A stretch of 64,000 nt of DNA from Massilia sp. Bi118 (lineage in GTDB: Bacteria; Pseudomonadota; Gammaproteobacteria; Burkholderiales; Burkholderiaceae_D): the NCBI RefSeq assembly GCF_918697865.1, contig NZ_CAKKMV010000008.1:62001-126000 (forward strand), written 5' to 3'. Below, one piece after another: positions 49,881 through 59,077 of this stretch (its first letter is position 1; each line of letters starts with the position of its first letter). Under the pieces are notes generated by a model. The model made no database searches and was not told where the DNA came from. It saw only the letters and a list, made by a program, of their open reading frames with translations. The translations under genes and the position numbers were made by a program.

Positions 49881-51046
49881 AACCGGCCGAGAATCTCCAG
49901 CCAGCCAGCACCGGCGCCGTCAACAAGGCGCGCTGGGCCATCTCCACCATCTTCCTGCTGAACGGCGCCGGCATCGGCCTGTGGGCCGCCCACGTGCCGC
50001 TGGTGCAGGCGCACGCCGGCATCGATACCGGCGTGCTCGGCCTGCTGCTGCTGACCATCGCCGGCGGCGCCATCGCGGCGATGCCCTTGGCGGGCTGGCT
50101 CGCGGGGCGCTGGGGCACGCGCACGGTGGCCCTGGCCAGCGCCTTCCTGTTCTCCATCACGACGGCGGTGCTGATGAACGTCGATGGCCTGATGCCGCTG
50201 TTCCTGGCGGCCTTCGCCTTCGGCGCCAGCAACGGCGTGCTGGACGTGTCGATGAACGCCAACGCCAGCGAGGTCGAGACCGCGCGCGGCATCCCGACCA
50301 TGTCCTCCTTCCACGGCTTCTTCAGCCTGGGAGGGCTGCTGGGTGCGGCGCTCGGTGGCCTCTTGATTGGCGCCGGCCTGGGCGACGGCCGCGGTGGGCT
50401 GATGGCGGGCGTGGTCATCGCGATTGTCGTCGCCTTGTGCACGCCCTTCGTATTGAACGTGGCGGCGGCAAAGCACGAGAGCCCGCAGCAAAGTCACTTC
50501 GCACTACCGCGCGGACCGGCGCTGTTCCTCGGTTTGCTTGGCCTGCTGTGCTTCGCGGTCGAGGGCGCGCTGGTCGACTGGAGCGCGCTGCTGCTGACCG
50601 AGCGGACGAAGGCCGATCCGGCGTCCGCAGCCTTCGGCTATTCGGCCTTCTCGGTGGCGATGGCGGCCTGCCGCTTCGCGGGCGACCGCCTGGTGCTGCG
50701 CTTCGGCCCGATGCGGGTGATGGTGGCGGGCGGCATGGGCATGTTCTGCGGCCTGATGCTGGCGGTGCTGAGCACCCACTTCGTGCTGTCGGCCTGCGGC
50801 TTTGCGCTGATCGGCCTGTCGGCGGCGAACGTGGTGCCGCTGATCTTCTCGGCCGCCGCACGCACGCCGGGCATGTCGGCCGGCGGCGGGCTGGCGACGG
50901 TGGCGACGCTGGGTTATGCGGGGCTGCTGCTGGCGCCGCCCTTGATCGGGTCGGTGGCGGCGCATACGAATATCGCGGTGGCGCTGGGGATCTTGTCGGT
51001 GTCGGGCATTGTGATCGCGGCGAATGCCAGGATCGTAAAACGGTGA
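49877..51046 (+). CDS. MFS transporter
   Basis: A 389-residue major facilitator with about 12 hydrophobic segments. The loop 2-3 basic motif is GWLAGRWGTRTV, and the region ANASEVETARGIPTMSSFHGFFS resembles small-molecule exporters of the YbjJ type. The substrate cannot be told. Translation is coupled to the DeoR regulator by an ATGA overlap, so its substrate or a derivative may be the regulator's effector. Confidence 0.88.
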   Translation: MKPAENLQPASTGAVNKARWAISTIFLLNGAGIGLWAAHVPLVQAHAGIDTGVLGLLLLTIAGGAIAAMPLAGWLAGRWGTRTVALASAFLFSITTAVLMNVDGLMPLFLAAFAFGASNGVLDVSMNANASEVETARGIPTMSSFHGFFSLGGLLGAALGGLLIGAGLGDGRGGLMAGVVIAIVVALCTPFVLNVAAAKHESPQQSHFALPRGPALFLGLLGLLCFAVEGALVDWSALLLTERTKADPASAAFGYSAFSVAMAACRFAGDRLVLRFGPMRVMVAGGMGMFCGLMLAVLSTHFVLSACGFALIGLSAANVVPLIFSAAARTPGMSAGGGLATVATLGYAGLLLAPPLIGSVAAHTNIAVALGILSVSGIVIAANARIVKR

Positions 51047-51053
51047 TGTGGGA

Positions 51054-51074
51054 CGTGGGCACCCCGTGCCCACG
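51054..51074. repeat. Short palindrome of the GTGGGCAC family
   Basis: CGTGGGCAC-CCC-GTGCCCACG is a perfect hairpin after the MFS gene. It matches the left inner hairpin of the compound repeat at 18239-18316. Confidence 0.75.
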
Positions 51075-51082
51075 CAGCAAAC

Positions 51083-51598
51083 CTACCGGTATTCCCGCAA
51101 CACGGTATAACCGCTACCATCCCCCGTCTTCGATTCCACTAATGTGTAATGATCGACCTGCCAATCGATCACCGGCCCGTTCGCAGGAATCTCCACCCGG
51201 CCAGCCCGCCGCGCCATGGTCACATGCGGCCGATAATCCCGCGTCTCCGGTTGCAGCCCCACGCCAGGCAAGGCCGCCGACAAGGCCGCATGCAAATCGA
51301 GAAGCGCCGAAGGCACCACGGAAGGGGAAAGCACCGCAATCCCGTTATGCCACAACGCGGCCACGCCCAGCTGCAGCTGGAACGGCGACATCGGTACGGC
51401 CAGGCCATCCAGCAGTGCAGGCAGTGAATCGCCGGGCTGGTTGCCGAGGAAGTGCAAAGTCATGTGCAGCTTGCCGGTATGGACCGGCGAAGCGCCGCGC
51501 GGCCAGTTCCACAAGTCGCGCCATTCGCGCAGCTGCTCGCGCACGGCCGCATCAGGCCACAGGGCCAGGAAGAGTCGGGTGGACGAAGCGGTCTCCAT
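51083..51598 (-). CDS. thpR: RNA 2',3'-cyclic phosphodiesterase (ThpR, LigT-like)
   Basis: A 171-residue 2H phosphoesterase. Both HxTx motifs are present: HMTLHFLG (about residue 45) and HVTMARRA (about 128). By family it opens 2',3'-cyclic phosphates of RNA. The ATG at 51598 has GGAGG six bases before it; a GTG two codons upstream is less well placed. It follows panB on the same strand with a 16-base gap. Confidence 0.9.
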   Translation of the reverse strand: METASSTRLFLALWPDAAVREQLREWRDLWNWPRGASPVHTGKLHMTLHFLGNQPGDSLPALLDGLAVPMSPFQLQLGVAALWHNGIAVLSPSVVPSALLDLHAALSAALPGVGLQPETRDYRPHVTMARRAGRVEIPANGPVIDWQVDHYTLVESKTGDGSGYTVLREYR

Positions 51599-51614
51599 GG
51601 CCACCCTCCGCCTG

Positions 51615-52496
51615 TCAGAAGCAGTGTTCCGGCGCCGGGAAGCTGCCGTCCTTCACCGCCGTCACATAGGCCGACACCGCGGCGTCGATGCTGGTTTGTC
51701 CCTCCATGAAGTTCTTCACGAAGCGCGCCTTGCGGCCCGGGAAAACGCCCAGCAGGTCGTGCATCACCAGCACCTGGCCGCTGCAATCCGGACCGGCGCC
51801 GATGCCGATGGTCGGCACCTGCAGCATCTCCGTCACTTCCTTGCCCAGCGCCGCCGGCACCGCTTCCAGCAGCACGATGGCCGCGCCGGCATCCTGCAGC
51901 GCTTGCGCATCGCGCTTGAGCTGGTCGGCGCCTTCGCTGGTCTTGCCCTGCACCTTGTAGCCGCCCAGCTGGTGGACGAATTGCGGGGTCAGGCCGATAT
52001 GGGCGCACACCGGAATGCCGCGCTCGACCAGGAAGCGTACGGTCTCGGCCAGCCAGGCGCCGCCTTCGATCTTGATCATCTGGGCGCCGGCGCGCATCAG
52101 GGTCGCGCAGCTGTCGTAGGCCTGCTCCCTGGTGCCGTAGCTGCCGAAAGGCAGGTCGGCCAGCACCAGCGCATTCTTGCGGCCGCGGACCACGGAGGCC
52201 GTGTGGTAGGCGACATCGGCAACCGTCACCGGCAGGGTCGAATCGTAGCCTGCGCAGACCATGCCGAGCGAGTCGCCAATCAGCAGGATTTCGACGCCGC
52301 AGCGGTCCATCAGCGAAGCGAAGCTGGCGTCATAGCAGGTGAGCATGGCGATCTTCTGGCCGGCCGCGCGCATCGCGCGCAGCGACGGAATGGTCACGGC
52401 CATCGGGACTGGTTTCGCCGGGGCCGCAACGGGCGCCTGCGCTCCATTGTCCGCGCCCTGTGCCGCCATGTCCTTGCCCTGCAAATATCCGCTCAT
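51615..52496 (-). CDS. panB: 3-methyl-2-oxobutanoate hydroxymethyltransferase PanB
   Basis: A 293-residue TIM-barrel enzyme that forms ketopantoate from 2-oxoisovalerate and methylenetetrahydrofolate in pantothenate synthesis. Blocks include [10 protein letters not shown], the metal-binding [29 protein letters not shown] and [12 protein letters not shown]. About 30 extra Ala/Pro-rich residues precede the usual N-terminus. panC is not in the window. Confidence 0.95.
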   Translation of the reverse strand: MSGYLQGKDMAAQGADNGAQAPVAAPAKPVPMAVTIPSLRAMRAAGQKIAMLTCYDASFASLMDRCGVEILLIGDSLGMVCAGYDSTLPVTVADVAYHTASVVRGRKNALVLADLPFGSYGTREQAYDSCATLMRAGAQMIKIEGGAWLAETVRFLVERGIPVCAHIGLTPQFVHQLGGYKVQGKTSEGADQLKRDAQALQDAGAAIVLLEAVPAALGKEVTEMLQVPTIGIGAGPDCSGQVLVMHDLLGVFPGRKARFVKNFMEGQTSIDAAVSAYVTAVKDGSFPAPEHCF

Positions 52497-52600
52497 CGTT
52501 TTTCCTTTGCTATTCATGAAAAAGCCGTCGGGAGTGTGCACCGACGGCGTAGTGTAATACCAGGACAGGATTCCTGCCGGGAGGGGATTAGAGCATGCCC

Positions 52601-52948
52601 TCAGCCCCGGAAAATGAAGTAGACCGCACCGCACATGCACAGCGCCGCCCACACGTAGTCCAGCTTGAACGGCTGGTCCATGTACAGCATCGCGAAGGGC
52701 ACGAACACAGACAGGGTGATTACTTCCTGCAGGATTTTCAGCTGGGCCAGGCTGTACTGGCCGGCGCCGATGCGGTTGGCCGGCACCTGCAGCAGGTATT
52801 CGAACAGCGCGATCCCCCAGCTGATGAGGGCCGCCACATACCAGGCCTTGTTCGACAGGTTCTTCAGGTGGCCGTACCAGGCGAAGGTCATGAAGACGTT
52901 CGACAGGATCAGCAGGCCGGTGGTCTGGAGGATGACGGGAATCTGCAT
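52601..52948 (-). CDS. DUF486-family small membrane protein (DMT-like)
   Basis: A 115-residue protein with about four hydrophobic segments. Sequence blocks [13 protein letters not shown] and the central [13 protein letters not shown] are characteristic of the DUF486 family. It is a predicted inner-membrane protein of unknown function. It starts 3 bases before the stop of folK to its right and so lies in the folK-pcnB-hda operon line. Confidence 0.85.
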   Translation of the reverse strand: MQIPVILQTTGLLILSNVFMTFAWYGHLKNLSNKAWYVAALISWGIALFEYLLQVPANRIGAGQYSLAQLKILQEVITLSVFVPFAMLYMDQPFKLDYVWAALCMCGAVYFIFRG

Positions 52949-52951
52949 GGC

Positions 52952-53425
52952 TTACATTCTTTCGATAGCCTGGTCCGCCACACCGGGCAGCAGCTCGGCC
53001 ACGCGGCCGCGGCCGGGAATCACCAGCCCCGGCGCCAGCTCGGCCAGCGGCGCCAGCACGAAGGCGCGCTCGTGCATGCGCGGGTGAGGGACAGTCAAGG
53101 AGGGCGCATCGGCGATGAGCTCATCGTCATACAGCAGCAGGTCGAGGTCGAGCGTGCGCGGGGCATTGTGGTAGGGGCGTTCGCGGCCGTGGGCCTGCTC
53201 GATTTCGTGCAGCGCGGCCAGCAAGCCACGGGGGCTGAGCGAAGTGTCGACTTCGGCCACCGCGTTGACGTAATCGTCGCCCGAGGAATCGATGGGTGCG
53301 GTGCGGTATAGCGAGGACGCGCGCAGCAGGCGCACGCCCGGCACCCAGGCCAGGCGGTCCAGCGCGTCGAGGACGTTCGCATGCGCGTCGCCCAGGTTGG
53401 CGCCGATGCCGACCCAGGCGCTCAT
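52952..53425 (-). CDS. folK: 2-amino-4-hydroxy-6-hydroxymethyldihydropteridine diphosphokinase
   Basis: A 157-residue folate pathway kinase that pyrophosphorylates 6-hydroxymethyl-7,8-dihydropterin. The N-terminal GIGANLGD binds pterin. [11 protein letters not shown] carries the magnesium-binding Asp residues and [15 protein letters not shown] follows. The start ATG overlaps the pcnB stop (ATGA). Confidence 0.95.
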   Translation of the reverse strand: MSAWVGIGANLGDAHANVLDALDRLAWVPGVRLLRASSLYRTAPIDSSGDDYVNAVAEVDTSLSPRGLLAALHEIEQAHGRERPYHNAPRTLDLDLLLYDDELIADAPSLTVPHPRMHERAFVLAPLAELAPGLVIPGRGRVAELLPGVADQAIERM

Positions 53426-54816
53426 TCGCCGTCCGGACCCGATGCGGCTTGCTGCGCGCCCGAATCCAGCTGGCCCGCGCCCTCGTCGCCGGTCTTGCGC
53501 GGACCGCGGCGGCGCGGGCGCTTCTTCTTGTCGGCGCCGGCCGGTTCGCGGGCGCTGTTGATCAGGCGTTCGCGCTCGGCGATGTCGCCGGCATAGAAGG
53601 TGGCCCACCAGTTGCCCAGTTCCGCATCGAGCTCGCCCGATTCGCAGCGCAGCAGCAGGAAGTCGAAGCCGGCGCGGAAGCGCGGGTGCTCCAGCAGTTT
53701 ATACGGTGCCTTGCCGGTGCGGCGTTCGAAGCGCGGCTGCATGGCCCAGATGTCGCGCATGTCGGTGGCGATGCGGCGCTGCAGGGCCAGCGAGTCGGTC
53801 TGGTTGTCGAGCACGTCGTCGGCGGCCAGGTGCAGGGCCGGGATCGGCGCTTCGTTGGCGGCGCGGTAGGCGTTCCACTTTTCCAGCACCTGGTGCCACA
53901 GCAGGGAGGCGAACAGGAAGCCGGCCGAGACGCCCTTGCCGGCGCGGACGCGGGCGTCGGTCGATTCCAGCGCCAGGGTCACGAACTTCATGCCGATCGG
54001 CTGTTCCAGCACCACGTCCAGCAGCGGCAGCAGGCCGTGGTGCAGGCCGGCGGCGCGCAGCTCCTTGAGGCAGGCCAGCGAGTGGCCGGACTGCAGCAGC
54101 TTCAGCATCTCGTCGAACACGCGCGCGGCCGGCACGTTGTTGATCAGCGGGGCCATCACCGGAATCGGGGCGCGAGTGGCTGGCTCGATCGTGAACTGCA
54201 GCTTGGCCGCAAAGCGCACCACGCGCAGCATGCGCACCGGGTCTTCGCGGTAGCGCGCTTCCGGCTGGCCGATGATGCGCAGGATTTTGGCGCGGATGTC
54301 CTCGATGCCGCCGTGGTAGTCGAGCACCGACTGCGTGGCCGGGTCGTAGTACATGGCGTTGATGGTGAAGTCGCGCCGCTCGGCGTCTTCGTGCTGGGGG
54401 CCGAAGTTATTGTCGCGCAGGACCCGGCCGTGTTCGTCCTTGGGGGCGTTGTTGTTGACGGCGTTGCCGCGGAAGGTGGTCACCTCCAGCAGCTCCTGGC
54501 CGAACATCACGTGCACGATCTGGAAGCGGCGGCCGATGATGAAGGCGCGGCGGAACAGCTTTTTCACTTCTTCCGGCGTGGCGTCGGTGGCGATGTCGAA
54601 GTCTTTCGGCTTCACGCCCAGCAGCAGGTCGCGCACGGCGCCGCCGACCACGAAGGCCTTGAAGCCGGCTTCCTGCAGGGTCTGGGTGACGCGCACCGCG
54701 TTGGGAGAGAGCAGCTTCGGGTCGATGCCATGCTCTTCAGCGCCGAGGATCACGGGCTGGGTGGGGTCGCGCTCGTCTTTCACGCCAAGGATCTTGCGGA
54801 TGAATTTTTTAATCAT
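53422..54816 (-). CDS. pcnB: Poly(A) polymerase I PcnB
   Basis: A 464-residue nucleotidyltransferase that adds poly(A) tails to RNA. The catalytic signature is FVVGGAVRDLLLG followed by DFDIATDAT (about 55-80). The RRDFTINAMYYD and REDPVRMLRVVRFAAKL blocks confirm the PcnB rather than the CCA-adding branch. The C-terminus is very basic (KKKRPRRRGPRK), as usual. It overlaps folK by 4 bases and the HAD gene by 8. Confidence 0.95.
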   Translation of the reverse strand: MIKKFIRKILGVKDERDPTQPVILGAEEHGIDPKLLSPNAVRVTQTLQEAGFKAFVVGGAVRDLLLGVKPKDFDIATDATPEEVKKLFRRAFIIGRRFQIVHVMFGQELLEVTTFRGNAVNNNAPKDEHGRVLRDNNFGPQHEDAERRDFTINAMYYDPATQSVLDYHGGIEDIRAKILRIIGQPEARYREDPVRMLRVVRFAAKLQFTIEPATRAPIPVMAPLINNVPAARVFDEMLKLLQSGHSLACLKELRAAGLHHGLLPLLDVVLEQPIGMKFVTLALESTDARVRAGKGVSAGFLFASLLWHQVLEKWNAYRAANEAPIPALHLAADDVLDNQTDSLALQRRIATDMRDIWAMQPRFERRTGKAPYKLLEHPRFRAGFDFLLLRCESGELDAELGNWWATFYAGDIAERERLINSAREPAGADKKKRPRRRGPRKTGDEGAGQLDSGAQQAASGPDGE

Positions 54817-55483
54817 TGAACAGATGGAGTAAAGGCCAGCCGTGGGTGCTTGCGTGTTGGGCCAGTTTGGCGCTCGGGTTGGTCGCCACCGGGTGCGAGA
54901 CGACGGACAGCAGCGGGATATCGTTGTGCGAATCGCTGTAGAAGTAACTACGCTCGAAGCCGCCGAAGGGTTTGCCGAGCCCCTCCAGCCAGGCGTGCAT
55001 GTGCACGACCTTGCCATGGCCCTGGGTCGGGGTGCCGAGCAGTTTGCCGGTCGGGTGGCCACGTTCGTCCAGGTGCGGGCGTGCCGCGATCAGGTGCTCC
55101 ACCTTCAGCGCGCGCGCGATCGGCGCCGTCAGCCAGCCGTTGGTGGCGGTGATGATGGCCACCAGGTCGCCGGCGTCGAGGTGGCGCTTCAGCAGGTCCA
55201 CCGCCTGCGGCTTGATGGCCGGTTCGATCACGTCGCGCATGTACTGCGCGTGCAGGTCCTGCAAGTGGCCGGGCTCGAAGCCGGCCAGGGTGCCGAGGGC
55301 GAATTCCAGGTACTCGACCGGGTCGAGGGTGCCGGCCTGGTATTGGGCGAAGAATTCTTCGTTGCGGCGCTGGTAGGCGTCGCAGTCGACGACCTTGTTC
55401 CGCACCAGGAACTGGCCCCACTCGAAGTCGGAGTCGATCGGCAGCAGCGTATGGTCGAGGTCAAACAGCGCGAGATTGCTCAT
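54809..55483 (-). CDS. HAD-IB family hydrolase (SerB/CicA-like)
   Basis: A 224-residue haloacid dehalogenase-type phosphatase. Motif I is FDLDHTLLP at the N-terminus, motif II is the Thr in IITATNGW, and motif III is YSDSHNDIPLL. It resembles the HAD-IB phosphoserine phosphatase-like group; the substrate is not known. Start overlaps the hda stop and its end overlaps pcnB, so the four genes are tightly coupled. Confidence 0.9.
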   Translation of the reverse strand: MSNLALFDLDHTLLPIDSDFEWGQFLVRNKVVDCDAYQRRNEEFFAQYQAGTLDPVEYLEFALGTLAGFEPGHLQDLHAQYMRDVIEPAIKPQAVDLLKRHLDAGDLVAIITATNGWLTAPIARALKVEHLIAARPHLDERGHPTGKLLGTPTQGHGKVVHMHAWLEGLGKPFGGFERSYFYSDSHNDIPLLSVVSHPVATNPSAKLAQHASTHGWPLLHLFND

Positions 55484-56166
55484 TCTTTTACATCGTTTTG
55501 CGGGTTTCCCTGCAGCAGCAGGTCACGCAACAGGGGCAGCGTGACCGGGCGCTGGGTCTCGAGCGAATACTGGTCGAGGGCGTCCAGCATGGTCGACAGG
55601 GAGCGCATGTCGCGCTTGAAATGGGATAGCAAATAGGGTAACACGCTGGCCGACAGCGTCAAACCGCGCGCCTCGGCGGCCTGGGTGAGGGCGGCGATCT
55701 TCTCGTCGTCCGACAGGCCGTGGATCTGGTACACCAGGCCCCACCCCATGCGGGTACGCAGGTCTTCGCGCACCGGCAGCACGGCCGGCGGCACCGGGCC
55801 CGCGCAGACCATGTAGGCGCCGTGCTCGCGCACCTGGTTGAACAGGGCGAAGGCGTCGATCTGGCGCTTGGGCGACAGGCGGTCGATGTCGTCGACCAGG
55901 TACAGGCTCACCTCAGGCGCGTAAGTGAACGCCTTGGCGCCGGCATCGAACGCGATGTAGCGCGATCCGGGCGTGGCGGCCAGGCCGTGCAGGATGTGGG
56001 TCTTGCCGGCGCCGGTTTCGGCCCACAAATAGCAGAAATGCTCGCGCGAGGCGCGTTGCGCGAACTGGTGCATCAAGTGCGCCATTTCGGCATTCGCTCC
56101 TATCTGGAAGGTGTCGAGGCTTTGCGCCGGGTCGGCCGCGCCTAAATCGAGCACCAGCTGTTTCAT
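55480..56166 (-). CDS. hda: DnaA regulatory inactivator Hda
   Basis: A 228-residue AAA+ protein that, with the beta clamp, promotes hydrolysis of DnaA-bound ATP and limits re-initiation. The N-terminal MKQLVLDLG contains the clamp-binding motif QLVLDL. Walker A is ETGAGKTHIL, Walker B is YLVDDIDRL. The start is taken at 56166 because the clamp motif begins there; an ATG at 56175 is also in frame. It is the first gene of the hda-HAD-pcnB-folK-DUF486 line and is divergent from purM. Confidence 0.92.
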   Translation of the reverse strand: MKQLVLDLGAADPAQSLDTFQIGANAEMAHLMHQFAQRASREHFCYLWAETGAGKTHILHGLAATPGSRYIAFDAGAKAFTYAPEVSLYLVDDIDRLSPKRQIDAFALFNQVREHGAYMVCAGPVPPAVLPVREDLRTRMGWGLVYQIHGLSDDEKIAALTQAAEARGLTLSASVLPYLLSHFKRDMRSLSTMLDALDQYSLETQRPVTLPLLRDLLLQGNPQNDVKE

Positions 56167-56217
56167 GGCTTGCATCTCATCCGGGCAGAGGGAAAAAAGG
56201 CATCTTCTTCTTGTTAT

Positions 56218-56226
56218 TGCTAAAAT
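56218..56226 (+). promoter_or_regulatory. Extended -10 element before purM
   Basis: TGCTAAAAT, a TGn-extended -10 box, is about 94 bases before purM in the divergent hda-purM region. It parallels the TGCTATAAT before trmB. No good -35 hexamer is visible. Confidence 0.45.
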
Positions 56227-56319
56227 AGCGGATTGACCAGTTGGCCGTTCCCGGCAGTGACGCGGGTGCGTTCAGTTGATTCACCGCTATCTATTTTACC
56301 GCCTCCGCTGCCAAATATC

Positions 56320-57363
<1,044 letters not shown>

Positions 57364-57379
57364 CTCTGGAAACAGGCGC

Positions 57380-57970
57380 GTGACAGCGACGCAGCCGGTC
57401 TCGAACGAGGAACGCCTGCGCCGCGCCGGCCACCGCGGCGCGGTGGTCTGGATCACGGGCTTGTCCGGCGCGGGTAAGACCACCCTGGCGCTGGCCGCCG
57501 AGCGCGCCCTGTTCGAGCGCGGCTGCCGGGTCTTCGTGCTGGACGGCGACAAGGTCCGCAACGGCCTGTGCGCCGACCTCGGCTTCTCGCTGCCGGAGCG
57601 CTCCGAAAACATCCGCCGCATCGGCGAAGTCGCCCGCCTGTTTTACGAAGCGGGGCAGATCGTGCTGGTGTCGGCGATCTCCCCGCTGCAAGCCGACCGC
57701 GAACGGGCGCGCGCCCTGATTCCATCCCCGTATTTTCTCGAGGTGTATTGCCGCTGCCCGCTGGCCGTCTGCGAGCAGCGCGATCCCAAGGGCCTGTACC
57801 GCAAGGCGCGGGCCGGTTTGCTGCCGGAGTTCACCGGCATTTCCTCCCCCTACGAGGAACCATCGTCTCCGGAACTCATCGTCGACAGTACGACTTCCTC
57901 GGTGGACGAGGAAGTCGCCCGCCTGCTCGATGCCCTCGAGCGGAAGCAAATCCTCTCCGCGCTCGCCTGA
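57380..57970 (+). CDS. cysC: Adenylylsulfate (APS) kinase, CysC-type
   Basis: A 196-residue P-loop kinase that phosphorylates APS to PAPS, the universal sulfate donor. Walker A is ITGLSGAGKTTLA (about 29-41). VLDGDKVRNGLCADLGFS, RSENIRRIGEV and the lid region CEQRDPKGLYRKARAG are diagnostic. It is not fused to a sulfate adenylyltransferase and no cysD/cysN/sat genes are in the window. A gene encoding a PAPS-binding sulfotransferase follows 237 bases later. It starts with GTG at 57380. Confidence 0.9.
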   Translation: MTATQPVSNEERLRRAGHRGAVVWITGLSGAGKTTLALAAERALFERGCRVFVLDGDKVRNGLCADLGFSLPERSENIRRIGEVARLFYEAGQIVLVSAISPLQADRERARALIPSPYFLEVYCRCPLAVCEQRDPKGLYRKARAGLLPEFTGISSPYEEPSSPELIVDSTTSSVDEEVARLLDALERKQILSALA

Positions 57971-58116
57971 ATTGTTAAATTCCTGGACACCGGCGTATCG
58001 ACTCCGGTTATGCAAGATGCGTAACCGTAAGTGGAATTGATGAGAATGCAAGCTGTGGCTAGATGGGGACACATTTAACGTAGTTGACGCAGGGCATTAA
58101 CATTTCCAGGCAAATA

Positions 58117-58138
58117 GCACGGCTGAATATTGCCGTGC
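58117..58138. promoter_or_regulatory. Inverted repeat before the sulfotransferase gene
   Basis: GCACGGC-TGAATATT-GCCGTGC is a perfect 7-bp dyad about 70 bases before the sulfotransferase start, in a 237-base gap (57971-58207) that otherwise shows no gene. It could be an operator or a leader hairpin; no U-tract follows. Confidence 0.45.
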
Positions 58139-58207
58139 GGATACCTTTGCCTCACTATCGACGCTCCGGATTTCATCTGTCAGTCCGCCGTGCGCGGATG
58201 CGTCGAC

Positions 58208-59065
58208 ATGTCTCATACCATCTCCAGCTCCAATCGACAGTTTCATTTCATCTCAGGTTTGCCGCGCTCGGGTTCGACCCTGCTGTCGGGCATCCTCCTG
58301 CAGAATCCCCGCTTCCATGCCGGCATGACCAGCCCAGTGGGCGCGCTGTGCAGCGCCGTGCTGGGACAGCTCAGCGCCGGCAGCGAGTTCAGCCCTGTGG
58401 TGGCCAGCGACAAGCGCCGTGCCCTCGTGCGCGGTTTGTTCGATTCGTATTACGCCGACATCGACAAGGAAGTCGTGTTCGACACCAACCGTGCCTGGTG
58501 TGCCAAGCTGCCCATGGTGTTCGACCTGTTCCCGCAGGCGAAGGTCATTGCCTGCGTGCGCAACGTGGCCTGGGTCATGGACAGCTTCGAACGCATGGCC
58601 CGCGCCAACCCCTACGAACATACCAGGATGTTCAGCGGCTTGGGCGCGCGCGGCACCGTCTACAGCCGCGTGGAGCTGCTGGCCCAGCACGACCAGGCCG
58701 TCGGTTCGGCGTGGACCGCGCTGCGCGAAGCGTTTTATGGCGAGCATGCCAAGTCGCTGCTGCTGGTCGACTACGACCTGCTGACGCGCGCGCCGGCCAG
58801 GGTCATGTCCCTGGTCTATGACTTCCTGGGCGAGCCGCACTTCGAGCACGACTTCGACAATGTCGAGTATTCGGCCGAGGAGTTCGACCAGCAGCTCGGC
58901 ATGCCGGGCCTGCACACGCTCAAGGCGCAGGTGCGGCATAGCGTCCGCCGCACCATCCTGCCGCCCGACCTGTTCGACAAATACAGCCAGATGTCCTTCT
59001 GGGCCGACGCCGCCGGCAGCGCCGCGAACGTCATCACCGCCCAACCCGTTTCACCGACCGCATAA
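58208..59065 (+). CDS. PAPS-dependent sulfotransferase family protein
   Basis: A 285-residue cytoplasmic-looking protein. The 5'-phosphosulfate loop is SGLPRSGSTLLSGIL (about 16-30). The 3'-phosphate-binding region is ACVRNVAWVMDSFERM (about 117-132). The layout is that of the Sulfotransfer_3 family, which includes tyrosylprotein-sulfotransferase-like enzymes. It would transfer sulfate from PAPS, made by the adjacent CysC-like kinase, to a protein, sugar or metabolite hydroxyl. The acceptor is unknown. The giant repeat protein gene begins 12 bases after its stop. Confidence 0.85.
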   Translation: MSHTISSSNRQFHFISGLPRSGSTLLSGILLQNPRFHAGMTSPVGALCSAVLGQLSAGSEFSPVVASDKRRALVRGLFDSYYADIDKEVVFDTNRAWCAKLPMVFDLFPQAKVIACVRNVAWVMDSFERMARANPYEHTRMFSGLGARGTVYSRVELLAQHDQAVGSAWTALREAFYGEHAKSLLLVDYDLLTRAPARVMSLVYDFLGEPHFEHDFDNVEYSAEEFDQQLGMPGLHTLKAQVRHSVRRTILPPDLFDKYSQMSFWADAAGSAANVITAQPVSPTA

Positions 59066-59077
59066 AGAAAATCACGC

